64,000 bases of DNA from an uncultured Actinomycetes bacterium (lineage in GTDB: Bacteria; Actinomycetota; Actinomycetes; Mycobacteriales; Nakamurellaceae): the NCBI GenBank assembly GCA_937926105.1, contig CALANS010000163.1, forward strand, positions 1 through 64,000. Reading direction: 5' to 3'. The notes under the pieces were generated by a model. It was not told where the DNA came from and searched no databases. It saw only the letters and a program-made list of their open reading frames with translations. Shown here one piece after another: positions 11,101 to 17,586 of this stretch; position 1 is the first letter of the stretch, and every line of letters starts with the position of its first letter. A program made the position numbers and the translations under genes.

Positions 11101-11421
11101 AGTAGCCAATTGCCCGAGCTAACAATGACTCGGGCACAGTTGGAGGCGAAGTACAAGCATGCTGCAGACTTTGGAGTGGTCGACCCTCGAGGTGCTGTCG
11201 GATTTGACGCATACGGGAAAGCCGTGGATGCCTTCGTTCACGACCCTTCGACTATCCGGGTTGCAGGAACCTACCACAAAAGTCCTGCAATCTTGAACTA
11301 TAATCCGACGTCCAGCTTGGTTATCGTACAGTCGCCGGACGGCGCATTCGTTAGTGGTTGGCACATGAGCCCGGCGCAACTTCAAAACGTGATCGAGAGA
11401 GGAAGTCTTGGTGGTGGCTGA
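5104..11421 (+). CDS. Secreted Rhs-repeat polymorphic toxin with C-terminal colicin D-like tRNase domain
   Basis: A 2105-residue polymorphic toxin. Residues 1-39 are a Sec signal peptide ending ALAAS. An SpvB-like beta region follows (GMGWSYPLTVPPAATGSDVAPTV, about 275), then many YD/Rhs repeats of the YDALGR and YDLAGR type (about 880-1720). The conserved Rhs core that marks the self-cleavage region, RTYDPALGRFRQVDP and DPTGQ, is at about 1810-1845. After a Pro/Ala-rich linker and a hydrophobic pre-toxin stretch (about 1940-1990), the last ~100 residues match the colicin D tRNase family: KYKH at 2016-2019 (known K608/K610/H611 region of colicin D, H being catalytic), then AADFGV, and SGWHMSPAQLQNV near the end. 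Colicin D cuts tRNA-Arg anticodon loops; the same target here is inferred from family. From about 11090 the base composition becomes AT-richer, as for an exchanged tip. The immunity gene overlaps the 3' end. Confidence 0.92.
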   Translation: MRVGREQFSRNPQRRRMVTISVAACLVASVAVAAPALAASPKGAAPMTAAGATLPSQRPPDQKTTLATSHPVALPAPQTPPAQRPSPAPARVSWPPAVSTTVTVPAAGRVAGTMAAGSAAGGAYAAGTPITLYSSGRPARATVGLASRTASANAGVNGVVFSVAGISDGRVSVDYSAFAHAGSNYASRLHLVALPACALTTPQAAPCREQTPLTSTNDTAAQTLTAALPTTLAGDGGVSVLGVVAGASGSNGDFRVSSLAPSGSWTVSGGSGGMGWSYPLTVPPAATGSDVAPTVSLSYNSAAVDGQVTTTNNQSSWLGEGWDYQPGYIERTYRTCADDPNATTDSKTGDLCWAGQVVTMNLGGATTALVLDDATHTWHVQNDNGQRVELVNAPTSGGYQGEYWKITTTAGVQYFFGRNQGPGWASGNPTTNSVFTEPVYGAHAGDPCYTATSFSASSCTQAWRWNLDFVEDPHGNTTAYYYTRETNNYGADGQTTAVPYIRGGYLSRIDYGLRDENGTIYTQPAPQQVKFTVSERCITTTGTGGFDCGLATNYTTANASHWPDTPVDQSCAATPCTNYSPTFFTRKRLTSITTQYYNGSGYTKVDTYALGQSFPTSDTAGDQELELDSITRTGYTSTGSSIKLPAVAFTYTALDNRVANYSGLPSMAHFRLTGITAETGEHTAITYSAKQCTATSVPDPANLAGNTMRCFPVYWTQPGQTSPSLDFFHKYLVTRVATSDGLGLSPGRQSNYTYLGNPAWHLDDNELVKPAYRTYGQFRGYAQVEVRTGNTGNSSNGVADKQTLVRTGYLRGIGGNVTDTLGDTLADPDEDAGLAFEVQTFNGSGGAQLSTTINRYHTLATTASRARPGGTPALSPLVATMTVTTDSRVVTTLAAGGTTTKTSAYTYDNTGRLIQQNDSGTGIATLCTVTSYADNTTSWIRDHIAETITGNQTCPAVGTALTTPMSDTRTFYDGSTTLGQLTGTGNATQTLVETTTGAWAKTTVAYDAAGRITTTKVFTSTTDTTGRTSTTAYTPTDGGPLTKIYTTNPVGQHTTTNTDPGRGVTTSNIDIAGHRTDATYDALGRLTAVWRPGQVKGTNSATETYSYLLRSTGPSAVTTKTYVDIGPSHSYVKSISLYNQFGDVIQTQTDAEGAAGNRLVTDTTYDSHGWVVDTNSPWYTTGTPATTAVATTASQIPQSFRITYDGAGRQTLSAEVHNGTAVSGDTTTTAYGGDRTTVVPPTGGTTQTTLTDVRGNTTAIWQYSAAPTISGSVVTGGTHRNTTYTYDALGRQSGMTDPGGAHWATTYDLAGRITKQLDPDTGTTTTVYNDAGDITSTTDARGTTLTYTYDKLSRKTGEYHGTTHLAGWVYDTLQAGRLTSSTRYTTAGNYVVATVGYDAYGNSTGTKTTIPTAAGTGIAGTYTTNYTWTKTHLQSTETQSAAGSLAGEVLSKTYTRLGNPASTSGAAPYVATTTYSPYGEPTQMQLGTNNDTGWLTYTRNPSTHLLTGQNLTVQAASPQVENLTYTYNLVGEITQTKETQGNTSPVEHTCYTYNKLMQLTRAWTASSCTSPAKGSITGPQPYWTSWSINSSGDRTKQIQHGTTIGSTDATTTYTYTTTGHAHALTSTATSGSITATAAYTYSTTGSNLKRTTTGAGGGTQTFTYDAEGRPATLVTPAGTTKYLYDADGNLLIRTEPTVTVLVLPDNEQVTKTNTGTVLGFRWYTHAGITVAERVSALWYDSFTDIHGTNLVNIPNITGGFGTPIRRHQDAYGNPIGTPTGTWYDHNAYLGKPAETAAGLSDLGPRTYDPALGRFRQVDPILTPYDPGQNDGYSYGAHNPLFNTDPTGQHIGLCLDSCGSREDILNQTRFQQATWAAPATSAPQATGALLMPQPGQTVAQAPGAANNPSAPPGTPVQAVPTGASGAPAPPAPQGDALTGVGDLANFIWNLTPFPDAISCYHGHLFDCLLAAVSAVGVTKAASIAAKVAINTGKKVTTEGASSQLPELTMTRAQLEAKYKHAADFGVVDPRGAVGFDAYGKAVDAFVHDPSTIRVAGTYHKSPAILNYNPTSSLVIVQSPDGAFVSGWHMSPAQLQNVIERGSLGGG

Positions 11422-11716
11422 GCGCTGGTGGTCATCTTGGGTGCCCGCGGTGGTGCCGTACGCAATCTTGCTGCGGCTACTGATCGACGGACGCATGTGT
11501 GGGGAGGAATTTGAGTCCGTCTTTCTTCCGCTTTACAAGCAGGACTCAACCGATTGGCCCGCTGATATCTTTGACATACTTGAGTCCCTCTTTTCGGACG
11601 TCGACGACTTTACGCCTGATGGCAAGCTTCGTGCCGAGGTCAATGGCATTGACGAACGAGAATTGCGAAAGCGAGGCGCATTGGTGTTTGAGCGCCTGTC
11701 TACTGTGGCTGGATGA
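11411..11716 (+). CDS. Colicin D-type immunity protein
   Basis: A small acidic protein of about 101 residues. The segment FESVFLPLYKQDSTDWPADI followed by a FSDVDDF stretch matches colicin D / bacterial self-protective immunity proteins, which bind the toxin's active site by charge mimicry. It overlaps the end of the Rhs gene; possible starts are TTG 11408, GTG 11411 and GTG 11414, all before the Rhs stop at 11419-11421, so toxin and immunity are translationally coupled. Like the toxin tip it is AT-richer than the flanks, consistent with the two having been acquired as one cassette. Assignment rests on motif recall plus position; both agree. Confidence 0.88.
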   Translation: MVAERWWSSWVPAVVPYAILLRLLIDGRMCGEEFESVFLPLYKQDSTDWPADIFDILESLFSDVDDFTPDGKLRAEVNGIDERELRKRGALVFERLSTVAG

Positions 11717-12065
11717 GGCCTCGGGCTGGCGGGTAGTCTGAATGTTAATTTTAATGCGGAGCATATATGGCCGCATCAAATACCGAAAACCGGGAGCCCG
11801 TGGGGCGCATCCGGCGGGAGGGGACGGCCGAGCTGGGGGGCCTGGCGGTAATTGGAAATGCCTACGAGCAGGCTATGCAACCTTCGCCGCTCAGCGCGGG
11901 GGTTCGGAAGGAGCGACTGGCCCGACAAGATATGCGCATCGCCAAACCCTCGCGGGGCGCGCCCGGGCCGGCTCAGGTTTCGACGGATCCTCAGGCGCCG
12001 TCCAGGCGCTGTGTGATCGAACCACGGTCGCAGCTGAAGTGCCCGTGCTCTGGTTGGATCGGCAC
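11717..12065. other. Region between immunity gene and GNAT gene without a convincing gene
   Basis: An open frame 11767-12072 (plus, 101 codons) and an opposite frame 11776-12156 exist, but neither shows a recognisable motif or typical amino-acid composition. The first ~60 bp remain AT-rich. This is where orphan toxin tips or extra immunity genes often accumulate, yet I cannot identify one. Confidence 0.4.
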
Positions 12066-12575
12066 ATGGTGATCGTGCGTGAAGCGAACGATGGCGATCC
12101 TGCTGGCACAGCAGCGGTGTTCCGGGCTGCCGGCTTGCACGTTCCGCGACAGCCATCCGAACGGCATCACATTTGGGTCGCAGTTTCCGGAGGGAACGTC
12201 GTTGGTGCAGTTGAGGGGACTTTTGATTCGGACTTCAATGGCAGGTGCCGATTCCCGCCCGAGGTAACTCGGCCGCACGGATATCTCAGTCAGCTCGGGG
12301 TCCTGGAATCGAGCCGTCGCAAGGGGGTGGGGACAGACCTACTCCGGGCATATTGCGAGGCGGCTGTGGATGCCTGGGTCTCGTTCATCGTCGCAAGCCC
12401 TGCGGATTTCGACGAGGGCATGACGGCGCGCAGCGGGTTCTTCGCCAGGTATGGGCTGGTTGAGGTCGGGACCGGTCTGTATCACCACCTCATTGGGGCG
12501 ACACCACGCGACGTCATCGCGAGGATCCGGGCCCGTGCCGATCGGGTGAGGGAAGTTGCGCCTCCTTTGCGTTGA
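12066..12575 (+). CDS. GNAT family N-acetyltransferase
   Basis: About 169 residues from the ATG at 12066 (MVIVREANDGD, the normal first strand of a GNAT). The acetyl-CoA motif A is visible as SQLGVLESSRRKGVGTDLL, with R-x-x-G-V-G for pyrophosphate binding, and motif B-like ARSGFFARYGLVEV follows. The open frame extends further upstream (to 11742), but that part has no GNAT similarity, so I use the internal start. Substrate cannot be predicted. It lies 26 bp before the next plus-strand gene and may be co-transcribed with it. Confidence 0.75.
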   Translation: MVIVREANDGDPAGTAAVFRAAGLHVPRQPSERHHIWVAVSGGNVVGAVEGTFDSDFNGRCRFPPEVTRPHGYLSQLGVLESSRRKGVGTDLLRAYCEAAVDAWVSFIVASPADFDEGMTARSGFFARYGLVEVGTGLYHHLIGATPRDVIARIRARADRVREVAPPLR

Positions 12576-12601
12576 CGTTGGTACAAGATAGCGTGCGATG
12601 T

Positions 12602-13474
12602 ATGCCCGATTCGCTCGATGTTTCCAGCCCTCCGCCTCGGATGTCGATCCGTCAGATGTCGCGCTTGCACCAGACCGTGCGCGTGCTGGTTACCGTTAAG
12701 GCCAGCCCTCAACCGTCAAGTCAGTACGGCGACACTGTCTGCGTGGCGGGCACATTGATGGACGCCGCTGATCCGCAGTGGATACGGCTGTACCCTGTGC
12801 CATTTCGCTATCTCGAAGGGACACAGCGGTTTTCCAAGTACGAGATCATCAACGTCAAGCTGAATGAGTCCACACGAGACCAGCGACCGGAGAGCGCCAA
12901 GATCGACGCCACGTCGATCCAAGTCGACGGCAAGCTGTCCGGTTGGCGGGCACGCAAGCGCTGGGTCGAACCGCTCGTTGGGCCCACCATGTGCGCCATG
13001 CAACGTGCCGCGAGAGACAACGTTGATGCACCCTCGCTCGGCGCGATCCGGCCAAAGACGATCGATCCCAATCTGACCTTCAGCCGACACGAACCGTGGT
13101 CGGAAAAGCAACTCAAAGCGATCGAAGCGGCCTCCCAGGCGACGCTCTTCGGGCCAGCACCACCACTGACCCTTCGACCGCCCCGACTGGCTGTGCGGTT
13201 GCACTTCTGGTGCCATGAGGCCGGATGCACCGGACACAGCCTTCGGATCATCGACTGGGAGTTGACAGCGCTGCAGGGCCACTGCGCGCGACTCTCCGAA
13301 GCCGACCTAAAAGCCAGCATCACCAAGATGTTCATGCAGCGGATGTTCCTCCGCGACACCGACCCGATCATTTTCGTGGGAAACCAGGCGGACATCGTTC
13401 GACGCGCCTCATTCACCGTGCTCGGCGTCTACTACCCCAACAGGGAACTGGACACCACGCCGCCAATGTTGTGA
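12602..13474 (+). CDS. Conserved protein with CxxxxCxxH motif, paired with DUF488
   Basis: About 290 residues. The N-terminal half begins RVLVTVKASPQPSSQYGDTV and continues WIRLYPVPFRYL; the C-terminal half has the putative metal site C-H-E-A-G-C-T-G-H followed by IIDWELTAL, and ends DPIIFVGN then VLGVYYP. I recognise this as a conserved bacterial family without an established function that is often seen with DUF488 proteins; this is recollection, not a search. Here the DUF488 gene is tail to tail with a 6-bp gap. Start is uncertain: ATG 12602 or ATG 12641 (MSIRQ), the latter closer to the conserved core. Confidence 0.65.
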   Translation: MPDSLDVSSPPPRMSIRQMSRLHQTVRVLVTVKASPQPSSQYGDTVCVAGTLMDAADPQWIRLYPVPFRYLEGTQRFSKYEIINVKLNESTRDQRPESAKIDATSIQVDGKLSGWRARKRWVEPLVGPTMCAMQRAARDNVDAPSLGAIRPKTIDPNLTFSRHEPWSEKQLKAIEAASQATLFGPAPPLTLRPPRLAVRLHFWCHEAGCTGHSLRIIDWELTALQGHCARLSEADLKASITKMFMQRMFLRDTDPIIFVGNQADIVRRASFTVLGVYYPNRELDTTPPML

Positions 13475-13480
13475 GCGGCA

Positions 13481-13930
13481 TTACAGATGGACAAGCGAGA
13501 GCCCCGGACGGTCCTTGACTAGCTCCTCCGTCACGATGTCACGATGGCAGATCGTGTGGTCTCGCTCGAAGCACAATAGCGCCACGACCTCGCCGTCGAG
13601 CAGTTCAACGACGTGGGCCAACGCCTCGCGGCCGTCGTTCGTGTGCAAAATGCGCCGGAAGCGGTCGCGACTGGACTGCCGCCCGGCGCGGAACGACTCC
13701 CGGTTGTCCTTTGGGTTACCGAGCTGCGGAAGATGTACGTACTGGATGCCGTGGTCGGCGAGCGCATCCCTAAGCCGGTTCTTGGACAGCCCAGGCTTAC
13801 GTGACAGCGGGGTGAGCCTGACGTCGACCAGCACAGACACGCCCGCGTCGACCATCTGGTTGATCAGCTCGTCTGCGGTGCGACCCTCATAGCCGAGGCT
13901 GACTAGGCTGGCGCACTGTCGTTGGCTCAC
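13481..13930 (-). CDS. DUF488 family protein
   Basis: About 149 residues. Diagnostic DUF488 features are SLGYEGRTADELI at the N-terminus, LVDVRLTPLSRKPGLSK, GIQYVHLPQLGNPKDNR, and the C-terminal VALLCFERDHTICHRDIV with its conserved Cys and CHR. I choose the GTG at 13930 (VSQRQCASLVSLGYEG) because the family begins there; the longer frame to 14362 runs into remnants of a kinase gene. Function of DUF488 is not established. It converges with the CxxxxCxxH protein; the two genes end within 6 bp of each other, so they may regulate each other by antisense readthrough or simply form a conserved module. Confidence 0.85.
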   Translation of the reverse strand: MSQRQCASLVSLGYEGRTADELINQMVDAGVSVLVDVRLTPLSRKPGLSKNRLRDALADHGIQYVHLPQLGNPKDNRESFRAGRQSSRDRFRRILHTNDGREALAHVVELLDGEVVALLCFERDHTICHRDIVTEELVKDRPGLSLVHL

Positions 13931-14041
13931 CCGCCCATCATGCCGCAGTTTGCTCCCGCTCGGCGCGGTACCCACCTCTCGCACAAGTACCTGGTGTCGG
14001 CCTGATAACGCCAATGCGGCCCTGTCTCGTCGGGAGGTCCA

Positions 14042-14622
14042 ATGGCACGCTCGCGGCATGAACGATGGCGTGTGCGCGGTCGTTCGGAGGGTGCTGAGGT
14101 GCCGAACGTGAGGTGCGTATCGTACACCAGCGTAAACGGTCTCGAGGTGTCCCTGGGCGGGGCCGCAGAGCTGTCTGCGGTTCTGTTCGTGCTCTTCGAG
14201 GGCCTCCCTGAGCAAGGCCAGGCCGACCCAGAGTGGCCGTGTCCGAGCGGGCGCGGAGAGCCAGTCGCAGTAGTCCGCGGCGGACAGCAGCAGGTCGTCC
14301 ACGACGACGCTGAACCCAGCAAACGCTTGGGCCGCGACATCGTGGTGGTGGGCGCGGGCCATCGTCTGTCCGACCGGTGCGAGCGCGGCCGGGGTCGCAC
14401 CCTCGCCGTTCTCTTCGTTGCGAAGCCTTCGAATGAATGGAGGCCGGGCTAGGCTGCTGTTGAGAGTTTGGGGCAGGCAGGGAACAAATCATCGATCCCG
14501 ACCCGGAGTAGCGGGATCGCGGCGAGGTGCTGTATCGCGCGGGCATTGCAGGTCTTGCCGCTGCTCGGTACTCCGTTGATCAGGATGACGACGGGTTCGG
14601 TGTCGCCTGGATTGATGGCCAC
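14042..14622 (-). pseudogene. Chloramphenicol phosphotransferase-like P-loop kinase, broken
   Basis: From a GTG at 14622 the minus strand reads EPVVILINGVPSSGKT (P-loop) and LLRVGIDDLFPA, the N-terminal half of CPT-family kinases, but hits a stop at 14449. In another frame from about 14362 the C-terminal half continues: FSVVVDDLLLS, PLWVGLALLREALEEHEQNR, and QGHLETVYAGVRY, matching the VVDD, VGV..LE.RE and Q...VH.G.RYD motifs of the family. A stop and at least one frameshift separate the halves, so the gene is dead. The order and spacing of the two halves fit one ancestral gene. Confidence 0.7.
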
Positions 14623-14898
14623 AGGGGCAGTCTCCCTGGAGTTCCCACCAGGCGCCAGTGCTGTAGTCGAGCTGTCGCATCCGGTGGGCGTTAGCCTGAC
14701 CCGAGTGCCCATGCTGCTGAACGCCGACGCGACGGTGTTGTCGGCTGCTGACTCCATTGCGCACGCCGGCACGGTGGTGGCGAGGTTCGGCCGGTCCGTG
14801 ATACCGGGGAGCGTGTAGTAGCTCGTCGACACTCGATTGATTGTCTGGCGAAATGATGGCATCGCTGGGATACGGACGGCGATTTGACTCTGAGGCAA

Positions 14899-15742
14899 TC
14901 ACGCCGATCCGACCACCGTACTGTGAGGCGCATCACAGTACGGCTGTTGTGACGCGTGGAGTGTCGTTTCTCGGGGTGGTCGGTAAGGTGCAACGTTGCT
15001 GGGCCGGTGGGTGCCGAAACATGGTGTCCACCACCGCGCATTGGCGGACTTGGCAGGATTCGCCGACCCGACCGCCGCCATCGACACCTGCTCGGTGGCA
15101 TTGGGCCGCGCCCGCGTCGCCGCGCACACGCTCTACCGGCCGATCGCAGACGTGCAGATCGCCATCAACCGCATCGCCTACACCGGCCCCGACCGCGAAT
15201 AGCCCACCGCGCCCGCCACCCGCCCCGGCGGTGCATCTAGGTGCGCCCCGCGGCCCGAACGCGCAGCAACCGGCGCCTCGTGGGTGCAGCCGCGGCGGCC
15301 CGCCGATGGACAGACCGGTCAACCCTTGATCGGCGAGCCCGACCAGTGAAAGCCGCCCGATCCGCTGGCTGCCGATCCCGCAACCGGCAAAGGCAGTGGG
15401 GGCGCTGCGGGTGCCCCGGCGTCCGGTGAATCGTCGCCAACATCTGAATGGGCCGGCTGCGCGAGCAACTGCCCGTCGGCAGTCTGCTGCTTACGCAGAG
15501 GTTTCACAACGAAAGGTAATGACGTTCCGATAGTGCTCCAGCGTCGTTTGCTCCACTGAAACCGTCTTCCCAGTGCGCGCGAACCCTTCGAAATGATTGG
15601 GATGGTGTCGTAACCGATCCGGCAAGTTTCCCCGTTACACCAGAGGCGCAGGCTATTGACAAGGCGACCGCTGGGGAGTAGTCCAAGTGTCAGGCGATGG
15701 CACGACCGACATCGCTGGTCCCGAAAGGTCTGGGAGGCACAG
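14899..15742. other. Long region with no supported gene
   Basis: Only short open frames occur here. One plus-strand frame (14996-15202) reads ADLAGFADPTAAIDTCSVAL and has plausible composition, but no recognisable family and no ribosome binding site, so it may be a gene fragment. I see no tRNA, repeat array or insertion-sequence end. Confidence 0.35.
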
Positions 15743-16255
15743 GTGAGGCGACGAATTTCTGTCGTGACGATGTCGGTTGTTCTCATGCTTTTTGGGAGCA
15801 TATTCACCGCACTAAATGCCAGTGCACACATTGAAACGAACGGTACAGTCGCATTGGGCTGCAGTGGCACATGGGAGAAGTCCGACGACGCGACGCGATT
15901 CACTATACAGGTGACGTGCACCTCGACCGAAACCAGGTTCGCCTGGGGGTGGAAGGCAAAATCTGACTGGACCGAGGTGGATGCTGACGATGATGGTATG
16001 AAGTGGACATTCTCGCCCAGTGGTCCTGACGGAGGGACGCACCCCTACAACATGGGTGGCGGTGATCAGGCGCACGGGAGCTTCGGTATGCCCAACAACA
16101 CGACAGTATCAATGAGAGACGCTGTTACGCTTACAAATCTAGAATTCGGAGAGATCTTCTCTGCGGTTATCGCAGATTTCTCATTCGGCACCAATCCGTG
16201 CTTAGGTAAGCCGTCATCTGAGTGCCCGCAAATTGTAATGGCAGAACGCAACTGA
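15743..16255 (+). CDS. Small secreted protein of unknown function
   Basis: About 170 residues starting at GTG 15743, preceded by a good GGGAGG ribosome binding site. Residues 1-31 are a Sec signal peptide (VRRRISVV, hydrophobic core, cleavage after NASA). The mature part is polar, rich in Trp, Thr and Asp, with four cysteines (CSGTWEK; VTCTST; NPCLG; SSECP) that could form two disulfides. I do not recognise the family. Its AT content is higher than that of the flanks and it has no visible operon partner. Confidence 0.65.
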   Translation: MRRRISVVTMSVVLMLFGSIFTALNASAHIETNGTVALGCSGTWEKSDDATRFTIQVTCTSTETRFAWGWKAKSDWTEVDADDDGMKWTFSPSGPDGGTHPYNMGGGDQAHGSFGMPNNTTVSMRDAVTLTNLEFGEIFSAVIADFSFGTNPCLGKPSSECPQIVMAERN

Positions 16256-16284
16256 CTTGGGTAGCAAGTTCGCTAGCCACTGCC

Positions 16285-16536
16285 TTAAGCGCCCGCGCTG
16301 GCTGACTCCCACCATCGGCCATCTGACGTTCGGCGACACGTCGCGATGTCTCTATTGAGGCACGTTGATGTCGCATCCGTCTCAATCGTCACAAAGACGC
16401 AGTTCGCGTCGGGACTAGCGTCGATCGCAATGACATGAGCATGAGCGCCTGGCGTGGAGTCCCATTGTGCCAGGGCAGCTTCTTCTGGCGTGCCGAACAA
16501 CCTCACGCCAGCAGGCGGGCTTATTTCGTGGGCCAT
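16285..16536 (-). CDS. Conserved small hypothetical protein
   Basis: 83 residues. The pattern EEAALAQWDSTPGAHAHVIA, then FVTIETD, then DGRWWESASAGA resembles a family of short actinobacterial proteins of unknown function that have an EEALA-W-S-P start, a central V-V-x-x-T/D strand and a final DGxW-E-xS. The start is the ATG at 16536. Convergent with the secreted-protein gene, with a 29-bp gap. Confidence 0.5.
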   Translation of the reverse strand: MAHEISPPAGVRLFGTPEEAALAQWDSTPGAHAHVIAIDASPDANCVFVTIETDATSTCLNRDIATCRRTSDGRWWESASAGA

Positions 16537-16689
16537 AGTCAGGAATCGTAGTGGGCACGGGCCAAAATTTGGGCCCTGTCATACGTGGAACACGGCAAAC
16601 AGCTCTCTTGGTGGCCTGGCAGCCATAGCCGTTTGAATTGCGCGGACGCTCATAGTCAGCCACGACCGCCTCGTGAGTGCCAGCGAACG

Positions 16690-17105
16690 AGGTCATGTGC
16701 GGAGGCCAACGGGCGACTGCTGCGAGGCCGGGCCCGATAGTCCATCGGCTCTGGGCGCCCGGGCCGCGAGGCGAGCAATGATCGAAACCTGTGGATGGTC
16801 GTCGGTGGGTGGCACGTGGCGGCGCACCTTGCTGGCGGCGGACTCGGCCGGGCGCTTCGGCGTGCTGCACGCTGGCGGCAGCGAGGGCGTAGTAGCCGAC
16901 GACCCGGGTATCGCGGCAGGTGTCGTAGCACCGCGACGGGCCTCTTTACGTGGTTGCTCAGGGCTCGGGTTCCCAGATGGTCGTCCAGACTCGATTCGCC
17001 GCTGTCGAACTCGGCGGTCTTGTTGCCCTCTCGGATCGGGCGGGGCGTGGTGTTACTGGCCACAGGCCAGTAACACCGCGAAACGTCGCGGGTGGCTCCT
17101 CGACA
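16690..17105 (-). pseudogene. TacT-like GNAT toxin of a type II TA system, frameshifted
   Basis: Reading the minus strand across frames reconstructs a GNAT toxin of the TacT/AtaT class: EGNKTAEFDSGESSLDDHL then RALSNHVK in one frame (about 17050-16960), VVGYYALAAASVQHAEAP in a second frame (about 16905-16850), and HPQVSIIARLA in a third (about 16800-16765). These correspond to the conserved FDCG...LD.YL start, the GYYAL(A)ASV strand and the LLARLAVD acetyl-CoA strand. At least two frameshifts make it non-functional. No DUF1778-type antitoxin is visible upstream. A 13-bp perfect inverted repeat sits at its 5' end. Confidence 0.6.
17049..17077. promoter_or_regulatory. Perfect 13-bp inverted repeat at the 5' end of the TacT-like pseudogene
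   Basis: GGTGTTACTGGCC (17049-17061) and its exact complement (17065-17077) are separated by ACA. There is no following T-run. It falls just upstream of the first recognisable toxin codons on the minus strand, where a TA operator would lie, so a fossil operator is the simplest reading; a hairpin terminator is the alternative. Confidence 0.5.
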
Positions 17106-17256
17106 ACGCTCCCGTACATCGACCACGCCGACTCGCGCGGGACCGCCGCCAGACTCCTCGTGGCGGGCAGATCTGATGCGTGGCGGTTATGCCCGACACC
17201 GACACGGTTGACAGGGTATCTCGGTGTGACACAGGAACACGTGTTCAGCCGACGGG

Positions 17257-17586
17257 CTAGGCGGAGCGCGGGTGTGTCCGCTTGGGGGCGGGGAACCGCG
17301 CTTCGAGTGCTAAGGATGCCACGGTGGAATTGGCTGCTTCAACCGCTGCGGCCACCATGGGCGCGATGTGGCGGTCCTCCCAAATGAGGAGGTGGTCTAG
17401 GCGCCAGCGATCAGGGTGTGTCATGACGGGCGGTGGGATAAGGTCCCGATTCTTCAGGTTCTGATAGCCCTTCGTCTTGCCCCACCCGTATCGAGCGATC
17501 ACTTCGCGGGCGATCAGGAACACGTGACGCGGGTCCCGCTGCCAGTCGGCGTCCGGGCGGTTTGCGTCCTCGGCAGCCTGTCTCAT
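17257..17586 (-). CDS. Excisionase/AlpA-like DNA-binding protein
   Basis: 109 residues from the ATG at 17586, which has a strong AAGGAGG ribosome binding site 6-8 bp upstream. The centre, VIARYGWGKTKGYQNLKNRD followed by LIPPPV and HPDRWRLDHLLIWEDRHIA, has the winged-helix layout of excisionase/AlpA-type proteins (helix, KTKGYQN recognition region, PPP wing, D-R-W-R-L-D-x-L...W-E end). Such proteins direct excision or regulate integrated elements. It lies between decayed genes and the transfer operon, so it may be a leftover or working recombination-directionality factor of that element. No integrase gene is next to it. Confidence 0.65.
   Translation of the reverse strand: MRQAAEDANRPDADWQRDPRHVFLIAREVIARYGWGKTKGYQNLKNRDLIPPPVMTHPDRWRLDHLLIWEDRHIAPMVAAAVEAANSTVASLALEARFPAPKRTHPRSA

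Noticed and set aside
11742..12065. N-terminal extension of the GNAT gene
   Set aside because: No similarity to GNAT proteins and odd Gly/Arg composition; the internal ATG at 12066 gives the normal family start.
13938..14546. 202-codon minus-strand frame
   Set aside because: Overlaps the broken kinase in a different frame and lacks any motif; composition is typical of a shadow.
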